This document shows, one piece after another, positions 25,101-32,578 of a stretch of DNA of 64,000 nt; position 1 is the first letter of the stretch; every line of letters begins with the position of its first letter. The notes under the pieces are model-generated. The model saw only the letters and a list, made by a program, of their open reading frames with translations. It did not search any database and was not told the origin of the DNA. Both the position numbers and the translations under genes were made by a program. The DNA is from Brachypterus glaber (lineage: Eukaryota; Arthropoda; Insecta; Coleoptera; Kateretidae), in NCBI GenBank assembly GCA_958510825.1, contig OY294046.1:52477664-52541663 (forward strand), in the 5' to 3' direction.

Positions 25101-28100
25101 TTGATATTTTTTTATGACATTAATAAATATTTATGTTACATTAATCACCATGTCAACCTACAGAATATGTACCTGCAATAATTAAATTTGCTTCCATAGC
25201 TACAAATTCAACCTTTAATGGTAATTTATAATCAGCAACAGTATTGGTCCACTTAAAGCGTTCTTATTTTTGAATTGAACGAAGATGGATTTTTTTTGAA
25301 TTTTTTTTCATATTTTCCAGAGGGTTTTTAATATACCCTCAAATTTGGGTACGCGAGTTCTGGAACAGGCTGTATTTCAGATTAAATCACATTAATTAAT
25401 TACCATGATTATTATTATTTTAAAATTAGGGTTTATGAAAAATATTTTTAAGAACTAGGTATCAAACTCTAAAAAGTTGAATCAATATTTAAAACTTATT
25501 TTAGGGTGTTAATTCGGCTTTAACAACATATTTCTTCGGACCAACTTTGAAACAGAAATTAACCATCGAGAAATTTTTGGATTTTCAAGAAAAGCTGCAA
25601 AGGGAAATCTTGAGTTTGGAATTTTCTCGTAAGAATCCAGATGAAAATGGTAACATTTCAGAAGGTGATTTTACTGAATTGTTATTGGCTTACGCTGGTT
25701 ATCCACAAAAGAAAAAGGCTAGGATGTTAAAAAGAGTCAAAAAAACGTAAGATATATTAAAAAAATGTTGCTCTCAACAAAACAATAAATTTTCTTAGTT
25801 AATATTTACAAATAAAAAAAATAAAAAACAAAAAGAAAAAATAAATAATCATAAAAAAGTTAGGGGGGGGAGGGGTAGTGTAAAAAAACAGGTAAATATT
25901 TATCTAATTTGTAATTTTTTAGTTTTAGAGACTATAATAAAGGAATTTCGAGGGAAGATTACTTAAATTTCTTCCATTTTCTCAACAATATTAACGATGT
26001 GGATACAGCCTTGACATTTTACCACATCGCGGGAGCGTCCATAGATGAAGCTACATTAAAGCACGTTGCTAAGACTGTAGCTCACGTAGACCTTAGTGAT
26101 CATGTTATACATGTAGTTTTTACAATATTTGATGAAAATCGTAAGTATTTTTTGTACCAATATTAAAAAATGCAAGTATATTTAAAAATACACTGCTCAG
26201 TAAAATCGCTTTCCCATTTTTCACCTCCGCCCATTAAATGGATTTTTTATTATTATCAGATTCACTTTCAGCAACCTCAAAAACCCCAATATACAAATTT
26301 TCACTAAAACCAACCCTCACCTTTCAGGGGGTGGAGTTACATTTTTTTATTATCAGATTAACTTTGAGCTATCTCAAAGACCCCTATATATCAATTTTCA
26401 CGAAAACTGCCCCCCGCTCCTCAGGGGGCGAAGTTGGATTTTTTTTATTATCAGATTTACTTTTAGCAACCTCAAAAACCCCTATATACCAACTTTCACA
26501 AAAACTACCCCCCACCCTTTAGGGGGTGGAATTGGAAAAAAATTATTATCAAATTCAGTTTCGTTGTCCCCAAAAACCTCTATATACCAATTTTGACGAA
26601 AATATTTAAAAATATTTACCCCCTCACCCCCATGGGGGTGGAGTAAGAAAAGTAAGAAAATAGCATGCTATTCGTTGCAGCTATCTTCATCTTACAAATT
26701 TCCATACTGGTTGCATTTCGTTTAACTTGTTTATACGATTTTCTTCCAGCTTTTTACGTTTAATTTTGACCAAAATAAAAATATGCCATTTTTGACGAGT
26801 CGCCGTAGCCGGCTAAACCCATTACACCGGAACACAAAAAAAAAATTGTCTGTACACCGGGCGCCACCTATCTACGGGCATGTTTTTCGACCCGCTGAAT
26901 ACGAATTTCAAGTCAGTTTAGGCCGTCCAGCCTTCAATTTCGAGTAAAAAATTTTTTTTCTTGCCAAAACATCAAATTTCCGCTATTTTTTTGGGTTTTT
27001 TTGCAATTTACTCGAAATTGAAGGCTGGATGGCCTAAACTGACTTGAAATTCGTATTCAGCGGGTCGAAAAACATGCCCGTAGATAGGTGGCGCCCGGTG
27101 TACAGACAATTTTTTTTTTTGTGTGCTGATGTTTTTACCTTTAATAATTATTAAAGGTAAAACGAGGGGTAAACCGACGAAAAAAATGTTTACGCTAAAC
27201 TCAAACCTTTTTTATCCATTTTTAAATTGCTAATTATGGTTCTGTCACTTACTGCAGTACTGACAGGCGCGGTACTGCTGTACTGTATAAAAACTGTCAT
27301 TACATTTTATAAAAAGAATATTTTGATGTACAGACCCTTTGCTCACATGATTTGCTATCACCTAAGTTTGCTATTTTTTTTTAAACCTATTTCCATTTGG
27401 CGGAACGTTTGAGCATCCAGTTTCAAGAATTCAAAACTTTAAGTACTGTCAACTGAACTTTTTGGATATTTTTTTTTTCAAAATTAATGGAGAGCCCCTA
27501 GCACAAGCAATGAAGCTTATTTGGGGCTCTCCATGACTTTGTAGTATATTACAAATAAATAAATACTTAGAGAATGGTATTAAATTAACCAAATCAAAGA
27601 ATATGCCTGTAAAAATATTAAGATAAGTAAAAAACAATTTATATCATTTTACAATAAAAAAAATATAAAAGTTCCTTTGACATATTGTAAATCGTTAAAA
27701 AATAATCTTCTAAATTACACGATTCTTCGAATTATCTGGAAAAATTCACAGTTTTCATTCAAATTTGCTGTCAAAAGAAATAATTACTCCAGGCGCATCG
27801 CATCCAGGTGACGCCCCGGTCGTAATTATTTCCAGACAGTAAATTTTGATGAAAACAGCGAATTTTTCCCGCATAATTCTCAGCCTCTTGTGTAATTATA
27901 TATGAAAATTTTAAGAAAATCCTAGGGGATTATCCCCTATAAAAGGACATTTAAACATTTTTTTCGTCGGTTTACCCCTCGTTTTACCTTTAATAATGGG
28001 TGCAGCCGGCAACGGCCACTCGTCAAAAATACAAGCATATTTTTATAGAAAATAAAAACTTAAAATATATGTTTTTTCAGAGGATGGCCAACTTAGTAAC

Positions 28101-28235
28101 AAAGAATTTATAGCAGTAATGAAAAATAGACTATTAAGGGGATTAGAAAAACCTAAGGATACTGGATTTGTTAAATTTATGCAGTCAATCCTTAAATGTG
28201 CAAAAGATACGAAACCTGCATTTTTAGACTTCTGA
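9298..28235 (+). CDS. MICU1: MICU1, mitochondrial calcium uptake protein 1
   Basis: MICU1 sits in the mitochondrial intermembrane space, binds Ca2+ through two EF-hands and gates the MCU uniporter. Exons: 9298-9524, 9633-9783, 10004-10166 (3a) or 13218-13383 (3b), 19307-19344, 22191-22305, 22362-22522, 25505-25746, 25923-26140 and 28081-28235. All have GT-AG borders and compatible phases. The product is 489 residues with 3a or 490 with 3b (human about 476). Visible: a basic N-terminal leader; a hydrophobic segment near residues 58-72; the MICU1-type polybasic tract KKKK at 111-114 followed by GFRDRK; EF-hand 1 loop [12 protein letters not shown] at 245-256; EF-hand 2 loop [12 protein letters not shown] at 436-447, both with canonical Ca2+ ligands; and a C-terminal helix ([12 protein letters not shown]). 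The KKKK-GFRDRK block separates it from MICU2/3. Introns hold many repeats, including a broken mariner and a 1.1-kb foldback. The stop is followed by AATAAA at 28469. Confidence 0.95.
10004..10166 (+). CDS. MICU1: MICU1 alternative exon 3a
   Basis: 163 bp, phase 0 in and phase 1 out. It follows the acceptor TTTTTAAACTAG and ends at the donor GTAATT. It encodes residues 127-180 and the first base of codon 181, from [20 protein letters not shown] to [18 protein letters not shown]. By alignment to human MICU1 (numbering from memory), R135, K142, R145 and R170 correspond to R119, K126, R129 and R154, which contact the MCU aspartate ring. Base composition matches the AT-rich neighbouring exons. 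This copy follows exon 2 by only 220 bp and has the better acceptor, so it is the likely default. Confidence 0.9.
10167..11854. other. MICU1 intron, first part; repeat fragments only
   Basis: No coding exon seen. It includes G- and C-rich runs around 10298-10370 and 10437-10445 (GGGGGGAGGGG, CCCCCCCCTCCCC), an ATTACATAACACTCTTTAATG stretch resembling other dispersed repeats, and otherwise AT-rich sequence. Confidence 0.5.
11855..12990. mobile_element. Foldback element with 41-bp tandem repeats in its arms
   Basis: The left arm (about 11855-12260) is a tandem array of a ~41-bp unit, TTTCAGAAAGTATAAATTGT followed by AATTCAG and an AT tail. The right arm (about 12545-12870) is the same array inverted (TACACTTTCTGAAATATAA units). 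The outer ends also pair: GTCAAGTTGTAAATCAGAAA at 11882 against the inverted form at 12846-12873, and GTATACG-rich sequence at both edges. This is the architecture of foldback transposons: long inverted arms built from short direct repeats around a non-repeated centre. No ORF. It lies in the intron between the two MICU1 exon-3 copies. Confidence 0.75.
13094..13127. repeat. (AAT)n microsatellite
   Basis: Nearly pure AAT run of about 11 units, 90 bp upstream of MICU1 exon 3b. Confidence 0.9.
13205..13214 (+). promoter_or_regulatory. Overlapping TGCATG (RBFOX-type) motifs before exon 3b
   Basis: TGCATGCATG contains two overlapping TGCATG hexamers ending three bases before the exon 3b acceptor AAG. 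(U)GCAUG is the known binding site of RBFOX splicing regulators, which tend to repress an exon when bound upstream of it. The acceptor has almost no polypyrimidine tract. Binding here is inferred from the motif alone. Confidence 0.5.
13218..13383 (+). CDS. MICU1: MICU1 alternative exon 3b (duplicate of 3a)
   Basis: 166 bp, phase 0 in and phase 1 out, donor GTTAGT. It encodes [20 protein letters not shown] through [18 protein letters not shown]. About 36 of 55 residues match exon 3a. Differences concentrate in the middle ([13 protein letters not shown] in 3a; [14 protein letters not shown] in 3b, one residue longer). The four basic residues equivalent to human R119, K126, R129 and R154 are kept. 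It has no frameshift or stop and uses more G/C-ending codons than its neighbours, so it looks selected. Using 3a and 3b together gives TGA at the end of 3b. Using neither joins exon 2 to exon 4 as AAG GGT TAG. Only one-of-two inclusion gives protein. Confidence 0.88.
13478..13722. repeat. Tandem pair of hairpin units with CAGCACA termini
   Basis: Two copies of a 126-bp unit. Each starts GGGTATAACCCTGACAGCAC and ends GTGTGCTGTTGCGGAAACAT, with inverted AAGAATATTCTTAG blocks inside. The CCCTGACAGCAC end resembles the CCCAGACAGCAC end of the element at 40155-40838, so these may be short relatives. Confidence 0.7.
14150..15810. mobile_element. Foldback-like element with repeated ACCTC/GAGGT units
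   Basis: The left part (14205-14322) repeats ACCTCG..ATTACCTCAAAA motifs. The right part (15625-15790) repeats their inverse (GAGGTAA, GTGCGAGTTACC, TTTTTGAGGTAACC). The two sides form diverged inverted arms. The middle is interrupted by the retrotransposon at 14323-15220. No ORF belongs to the host element. Similar ATTACCTCAA motifs appear near 19980-20060. Confidence 0.5.
14323..15220 (-). mobile_element. 5'-truncated non-LTR retrotransposon: RNase H and C-terminal end
   Basis: Minus-strand pieces encode an RNase H-like end ([20 protein letters not shown] then GHSGIPG) and a downstream domain ([19 protein letters not shown]), as in non-LTR elements carrying RNase H. Frames are broken at several places. 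The 15-bp sequence ACCTCAAGAAGTGTA occurs exactly on both sides (14308-14322 and 15221-15235), a target-site duplication. The element's 3' end, next to the left copy, is a (TAC)n tail of about seven units. Truncated 5' end, simple-sequence 3' tail and TSD together mark target-primed reverse transcription. Confidence 0.85.
15941..16393. repeat. Long palindrome, arms about 215 bp
   Basis: CTATAAAGAAATTGCACTGC at the left end is the exact inverse of the right end. The arms stay nearly identical to the centre near 16167 (TGGTGGCGCCATCTAATG and its inverse). The small spacer and lack of an ORF suggest a palindromic MITE. Confidence 0.9.
16394..17087. other. MICU1 intron sequence, no gene recognised
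   Basis: AT-rich. Overlapping small ORFs on both strands near 16803-17033 resemble nothing known and mirror each other, so I do not call them genes. Confidence 0.5.
17088..17328. repeat. piggyBac-like MITE with TTAA target sites
   Basis: TTAA at 17088-17091 and 17325-17328 flank termini that pair: ACACGTTCGCTGCCGAC on the left, GTCGGCAGAATACGTGT on the right. TTAA duplication is the piggyBac hallmark. No ORF. Related ends occur at 21467 and at 30049/31545. Confidence 0.7.
17681..18249. repeat. Long palindrome, arms about 230 bp
   Basis: The left end TTAAGGGGTCTTTCTACCTT matches the inverse of 18230-18249. Near the centre, CCATGATTCCGGCCGTTTGG (17883) faces its inverse at about 18030-18050, with a loop of about 110 bp. 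Noncoding. Confidence 0.85.
18888..18970. repeat. Dispersed repeat, copy 1
   Basis: ACGCTCTTGACGGAAAGAAG and GGAGACTTTCTTTCATGC recur, in the same order and orientation, at 45738-45828. The open frame across it on the minus strand (18701-18997) matches no family I know. Confidence 0.7.
19345..20472. other. MICU1 intron, repeat fragments
   Basis: It holds a small hairpin (ACAACATTCCATTGTTGTGG at 19809), a GAGGGGTAAACCG fragment near 19891 also found at the ends of the nested palindrome at 27160/27970, and ATTACCTCAA-type short repeats at 19930-20060. No gene. Confidence 0.45.
20473..20662. repeat. AGGGAACGTT MITE, second copy
   Basis: The left end AGGGAACGTTACGTAACGCA pairs with the right end TAATACTTGAACTTTCCCT. 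Inside, TACCAAAATTCATTCACTTT and CGGTTCTCGC are matched by inverse copies around 20590-20625. Same family as 7007-7165. Confidence 0.7.
21281..21415. repeat. 135-bp MITE with GGGCCACTTGCACCA termini
   Basis: GGGCCACTTGCACCAATTCC on the left pairs with GGTGCAAGTGGCCC on the right, followed by inner inverse blocks (AACTGAGTTTAAGTTAAA against AGTTTAAAGTTAAACC). TTA flanks both ends, consistent with a three-base target site as in PIF/Harbinger-type elements. Confidence 0.75.
21467..21624. repeat. piggyBac-like MITE, diverged copy
   Basis: TTAACACGTTCGCTGCAGC on the left and GCGCAGTGAACGTGTGAA on the right are the ends seen at 17088-17328. The right TTAA has decayed to TGAA. Confidence 0.6.
22621..22902. 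repeat. Dispersed ~285-bp repeat (GGGCTGCTGGCCC family)
   Basis: It contains GTAGACTGACAGTTTCGGGC then TGCTGGCCCTCTTCAGTACC, and GTCTGGAGACTTTGAATGGT. Copies: 46618-46925 (same strand), 46976-47041 (partial), and 57580-57905 (opposite strand). No ORF and no recognised class. It lies in the MICU1 intron after the EF-hand 1 exon. Confidence 0.8.
24116..25093 (-). pseudogene. Mariner-like (DD41D spacing) transposase, broken
   Basis: The N-terminal HTH ([20 protein letters not shown]) starts at 25093. The reading frame loses one T near 24964, then resumes as [20 protein letters not shown] and [16 protein letters not shown]. Catalytic blocks: ILFTDESG, then [12 protein letters not shown], then [15 protein letters not shown] count 41 residues between the second and third Asp (QHD to PMD), the DD41D pattern rather than the DD34D of classic mariner. 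A CAA-to-TAA-type stop follows NPHAFR. A 55-base GT-AG intron interrupts the frame at 24437-24491. Inactive because of the frameshift and stop; the deduced ancestor is a full transposase. Confidence 0.85.
24437..24491 (-). other. 55-nt spliceosomal intron in the transposase gene
   Basis: On the minus strand the exon ends GATGCTATA, followed by donor GTACGT and acceptor TTTGTTTTTAG, then GTTGGACCCCATGAG. Removing it restores [19 protein letters not shown], the expected transposase sequence; retaining it gives stops. Confidence 0.75.
26189..26645. repeat. ~97-bp tandem array, four units
   Basis: Units begin near TATCAGATTCACTTTCAGCA at 26254, 26351, 26448 and 26547 (spacing 97-99 bp). Each ends in a C-run/G-run pair such as ACCTTTCAGGGGGTGGAGTT. 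The array starts with CTTTCCCATTTTTCACCTCC (26209). The same family forms the larger array at 58236-59620. It lies between two MICU1 exons. Confidence 0.85.
26836..27122. repeat. Palindrome, arms about 115 bp
   Basis: GTACACCGGGCGCCACCTAT and CGACCCGCTGAATACGAATT on the left are matched in inverse on the right (to GGTGGCGCCCGGTGTACAGA). The centre is an AT-rich loop near 26960-27000. Confidence 0.9.
27479..27568 (+). mobile_element. Hairpin-plus-tail mini-element, copy 1
   Basis: AATGGAGAGCCCCTAGCACA then GAAGCTTATTTGGGGCTCTC forms a stem, followed by ~25 bases and a CAAATAAATAAATA tail. Copies are at 34012-34103 and 60855-60955 (+) and 51351-51440 (-). The tail matches the AAATAAATAAAT 3' tail of the reverse transcriptase at 30285-31391, suggesting movement by a non-LTR element. 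Confidence 0.75.
27706..27905. repeat. Palindromic element with GTAATTATTTC core
   Basis: AATTACACGATTCTTCGAAT and CTGTCAAAAGAAATAATTAC on the left pair with GTAATTATTTCCAGACAG and CTCTTGTGTAATT on the right, around a short GC-rich centre (CAGGCGCATCGCATCCAGGT). Imperfect arms of about 85 bp. Confidence 0.7.
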
Positions 28236-28468
28236 AAAATATCAATTAAATTATTTATAATTTAAATGCTACCCAAAAAATTTTTAAAATAGTTTTTGAG
28301 TTTATTTAATTTGTTTATATCTGCCTTACTGGATTGTTAGATTATTTTTAAAGTCAAAATGGCTGTTACAGCCATTTTGTTTATAACTAAGTCATGTTAA
28401 AGTTATAACCTGATATACCTCTGATTTTAGTTTTAAGCTTTTTGTTTAATTTTATTTTTTTGTGATAC

Positions 28469-28474
28469 AATAAA
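28469..28474 (+). other. Poly(A) signal of MICU1
   Basis: AATAAA, 234 bases after the MICU1 stop, followed by GTTAGAG and a T-rich stretch. It is the first such hexamer downstream of the stop. Confidence 0.7.
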
Positions 28475-28654
28475 TGTTAGAGAATTTAATATATTTTTTG
28501 TTTTAATATTTAAAAAAATAATTACAGGGAAAATATTTAAAACAAACCGGTTATTTCGTTGTTTTAGAAGAAAATAAAATAATAATAATAATTATTATTA
28601 TTATAATAATAATAAGCAATCTGTCAAACAATAGTAATTATACCTGATGTCATA

Positions 28655-29535
28655 GATCCAATTTACACCCCTCCTAAACTTCTCTATTTGTAAAGATAAA
28701 ATTTTGAAATTTGTTACCTATAATGTACTTAAGGAACCTCAACTTCTGACATATAAAACAACATTTTGCTATTTCCGTTTAAACTTTCACATTTTAAGTA
28801 CGACATCTAAATGTCTTACATTTTTGAAATTTTTACATTTTTCTGAGAACATTGGTACCACATAAATGACATTTAATATTTCAAATTTAATTTTTTGGTT
28901 TATTTTTTTTTAACTAGGTGTGCCATGACATCTTTAAAAAACTCTAATGGACACCAGAAATGCTAAAAAAAAATATTTTCTCTTAACTTGTATAATTTTT
29001 TAAATTGGGAAGTTTTAAGCGATTCTTAAATTTGGTACCTATGTACCATTTAAAGATGCGAGAAATATGGAAACGAACCCTGCGCTAACTTTTATACAAG
29101 TCGAATAATTACCAATTTTAACTTTTAATTAAAGATTAAAATTAAAGTCAAAACGAAAAAAAAAAGATAATTATTCCACTTGTATTAAACGTTGGCTCAT
29201 GGATCGATTCCACATTTCTTACACCATGGGTGTACAGTGTACTGTACACGGGTACCAAATTCAAGAATCCTTAAAACCTTCTAATTCTAGGAATTATACA
29301 AGCTAAGAGAAAATGAATTTTTAAGCATTTCTGGTGTTCATTAGAGTTTATTAAAGCGCACCTAGTTAAAAAAAATAAAACAAAATAAAAATAAAATTTG
29401 ACATTTGAAATATCACTTATATGGTATCATTGTCAGAAAAGTGTGCAGATTTCAAAAATATAAGGCATATAGATGTGCCACTTAAAATGTAAAAGTTGTC
29501 AGCACTTGAGGGGGGTGTATATTGAATCTGTAACA
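28655..29535. repeat. Long palindrome, arms about 430 bp
   Basis: Outer ends GATCCAATTTACACCCCTCC and GGGGGTGTATATTGAATCTG are inverses. Inside, ACTAGGTGTGCCATGACATC (28914) faces GCGCACCTAGTT (29355), with the centre near 29130. The arms have diverged more than in other palindromes here, implying greater age. No ORF. Confidence 0.8.
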
Positions 29536-29545
29536 CCCAGTATAC

Positions 29546-30048
29546 CAAGGTAGGGAAGACATTTTTTATAACCGAGTGCATTATATCCCAAGACGCGTAG
29601 TATCGATTGGTTTATTTATTTATTAAAAAAAAAAACATGAACAAAAAGTGTTGCTTTTAGAATTAATCCATCAAAATAGGTATATTAGTATATTATGCAC
29701 CTAGTTCTCATACGTGGTGCATGCAAAATTTTTTCTACTATCTAAAGCTAGTAACTCCAAATATCAGTTTCACATGTTGAAAAAACTTAGTAGTTGTCTA
29801 TTTTTTTATTATTATTGGCCGTCGTCTATAAACAATGGTTAACAACGGTCAATAATAAGTTCGCTGATTTTATTGGTTGTTAAGATAAACAAGCCTTGAC
29901 AACGATAGTTAAAATGTAAACCAGTACTTAACTAGGTGGCAGCAAAAATATTATGATATTATTGCTCTAGGTGTAGACAATCAATTTCTGGGATTAAAAA
30001 CATGATAAAGTATGGTACGTTTTAAAGCTATTTTAAAGTAAATTTACC
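29546..30048. other. Repeat-free AT-rich DNA
   Basis: No gene, long repeat or structure recognised. Confidence 0.4.
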
Positions 30049-31545
30049 TTAACACGTTCAGTGCCGATGTCACAAGGTCACCAGTATACCTAAATAAAAC
30101 AGTTTAGTTATGCGTCGGCCGTTTTAGGTAGATGCTGCGTTCGCTCCAACCGCTTAGATACTAATACGTTGCCGGATAGCCTTGGTTTTGGAGTTCCGTG
30201 TTGCTACCGCGTCAAAAGTTCCAGGGTCGTCCCACAAATACAGTTTACGTACCCGGGCTCCGACGTTAACACCGTTAACATCAGGTAGATGTTATCTATA
30301 CAGATCTAACCAAGGCCTTTGATACAGTACCACATAGTATATTACTTTTAGTTTTGGACAAATTAGGTTTTTGCAAACATCTGCTCAAGTTCTTTGATTC
30401 TTACCTAAGGGGTAGAGCCCAGTTTATATTCTACAATGGATTTATTTCTAGATTATTTTTTGCACTATCGGGAGTGCCTCAGGGTAGTATCCTGGGCCCT
30501 CTACTTTTTATATTATTCGTCAATAGTTTAAAAAAAATCATAAAATACTCTTTTTACCTTCTGTTTGCTGACGATTTGAAGTTTTTTAAAATAATCAAAT
30601 CTGAACTTGACTGCCTTGAACTGCAGAATGACATTGATAATATAAGCCAATGGTCTACCAATAATAAGTTAGAATTTAATATTAAAAAATGTCAGGTTAT
30701 GACCTACTCTAGAAAAGTAAACACGATCTTTTATAATTATGATATGAATGGTACTTACCTTGAACGCGTTAATAGTTTTACGGATTTAGGAGTTTTGTTC
30801 AATAGTAACCTTTCTTATGAGAATCATATTAATAAAGTAGCTATGCAAGCTTATAAGAATTTAGGATTTGTCATTAGAAACTCTCAAAGTTTTTTAAAAA
30901 CTCAAACATTAGACATATTATATAATGCGTTTGTGAGATCCAAACTAGAGTACGCCAGTGTAGTATGGAGCCCATATTATCAGTGTCATTCGAATACTGT
31001 AGAAAAAATACAAAAGAAATTTCTTAGATTTAAACATTTTAAACAACATGGAACTTATAACATTTCCTACACTGACTCGTTAGTTAATTTCAATTTTGAA
31101 ACCCTTTCCAAAAGAAGAATGATTTCTCGTGCTATATTTTTATATAAAATTGTTAATTTTCTTGTTGATTGCCCTGATTTACTTTCTAGGATATTGTTTC
31201 TTATACCCACAAATACAAGACATTCGGCAACATTCTTCATTGAACGAACAAGAACAAATGCACACCAAAATTGTCCATTAAATGCGTGTCTTTCAATTTT
31301 TAACACATATTTAAATAATATTGATATGAATTGCACTACACTCTCCATTTTTAAAAATCTCATTAGAAATTCAATTCCCAATTTATATTAGCTACTATTT
31401 TATATTATTGTTATTACTTAGGATTAGTACTTATATACCATATAATTTTGTAAATTTTCCTGTAATTGGGCGATTCGGCCTGTTGGAAATAAATAAATAA
31501 ATAAAAAAATAAATAAATAAATATGGCCGGCACTGAAAGTGTTAA
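30049..31545. mobile_element. piggyBac-like MITE carrying a retrotransposon insertion
   Basis: TTAACACGTTCAGTGCCGAT at the left and CGGCACTGAAAGTGTTAA at the right are inverse, each with TTAA, as at 17088-17328. About 230 bp of MITE interior is left of the reverse transcriptase, and only ~20 bp remains to its right. The retrotransposon (about 30279-31522) must have landed inside the MITE. Confidence 0.7.
30285..31391 (+). pseudogene. 5'-truncated Jockey/CR1-type reverse transcriptase
   Basis: An open frame with no internal stop encodes the RT core: DVIYTDLTKAFDTVPHS (first catalytic Asp), LSGVPQGSILGPLLFILFVN, then YLLFADDLKFF (catalytic FADD intact), and the downstream maturase-like region (LGVLFNSNLSYENHI, RSKLEYASVVWSP). 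The frame opens at 30279-30285 with no usable Met, so the endonuclease and earlier RT part are lost. After the stop about 100 bases precede an A-rich AAATAAATAAAT tail (31486-31522). A dead-on-arrival copy, recent enough to keep 368 codons open. Confidence 0.9.
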
Positions 31546-32578
31546 CCAATCGGAAAGGACCACCAAAACAATACTTGCCGAAATCATTTAATAAAAAACT
31601 TAAGGTCCAAAGTTTGTCTCATAGCGTTCTCGAGTTATCGTGGCTACAATTTTTTTTAAACGATTAAAAAATTTTCGGAAAATCGTCGGATTAAAGAAAC
31701 GAAGGTATTTCAAGAACGTTTAATATAGAGACTTAAAATTTGGAATATAAGCTTCTTACCACGTAGAAAATCTATGTTTTAAGTTTTAAATCTCTACATT
31801 AAAGCGTTCTTGAAATATCGTAAAGTTTATTTGAAAATGACCTGCAGATTTGCACCGACTAAAGTTTTAGTAATGTTTTAACTTACTGTGGAGAACGGAA
31901 TACCATATCAAGCATTAATAATCTAATTAAAGCTCAAACTTTGGCTTTTCTATTATTTATGCTTGATTTAATGCTAGAATTTGCTTTTAAGATAAAGCTA
32001 AACCTCACTATTTAAAAGTCGAGCTATATTTATAATTAATGAAAACTGAGCAGTATTAAAAATTTTAAAGTTTATGTAATATTAATTTAATATTAACGTT
32101 CATAAATAACACAGCACCACAAAAAAAATATTTGGGTCCAAGGGTTGTGATGTATCGTCTGCTGCAGCCCGCCAAAGTACCTTTGCGCTCCCTTATGGAA
32201 AATTGTCAGATAACGGACATAACCAAATTAAAACAAATTTTACTTAGTTATTTTTAGTTTTTTTTTGTTAAAAATATGTTAACAAGCGAATAAAAAATAA
32301 CGGACGAGAAATAATTAGCTATTTTCCTAACAAGTGCGGAAAGAGTCCCTTTTTCGCACTCGATTGCATTTTCCTGGTCGCGTAGCGGAGTTCAGGCAAG
32401 CAATCGAGTGCGGAAAAGCCTCTTTACGCATGCGTTAGGAACAATACTTTTCCTACGAGCAGGGTTAAAATAAAATATACTTTTATATTTTATCAAATAA
32501 ACCGAAATAAACTTATATTTATAATTTTTCAATAAGAAAATCAATTAACAGGTAAAAAAATTAAACATTTTTATAATA
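31546..32578. other. Noncoding DNA with two hairpins
   Basis: One hairpin is near 31708-31820 (TTTCAAGAACGTTTAATATA against TACATTAAAGCGTTCTTGAA). A second at 32370-32420 pairs CGCACTCGATTGC with GCAATCGAGTGCG. The second belongs to an older element whose other side (CACACGCTCGTAGGAAAA, 33755) lies beyond the mariner copy at 32579-33640. Confidence 0.55.

Larger units (their letters stand above)
23155..25372 (-). mobile_element. Mariner-like element, rearranged copy
   Basis: The termini CAGCCTGTTCCAGAACTCGC (left) and their inverse (right end 25372) are flanked by TA on both sides, the Tc1/mariner target. Inside is a minus-strand transposase (24116-25093). At 23700-23905 an extra, inverted fragment of the same N-terminal coding region reads on the plus strand (GATTGGTGCAGAGGGCGAGG onwards). 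The element inserted in a MICU1 intron. The related deleted copy is at 32579-33640. Confidence 0.9.
26796..28031. mobile_element. Nested TIR element in the last MICU1 intron
   Basis: Outer ends pair: TGACGAGTCGCCGTAGCCGG at left against GCCGGCAACGGCCACTCGTC at right. A second inverse pair, AAAGGTAAAACGAGGGGTAA (27154) and its inverse (27971-27990), lies inside. The interior contains a separate palindrome (26836-27122), a hairpin mini-element (27479-27568) and another palindrome (27706-27905), so several insertions are stacked. Confidence 0.7.

Noticed and set aside
24120..25181. Plus-strand ORFs over the mariner transposase
   Set aside because: Mirror frames of the minus-strand transposase; the minus strand carries the conserved HTH and catalytic motifs.
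31067..31381. Minus-strand ORF of 104 residues
   Set aside because: Antisense shadow of the reverse transcriptase.
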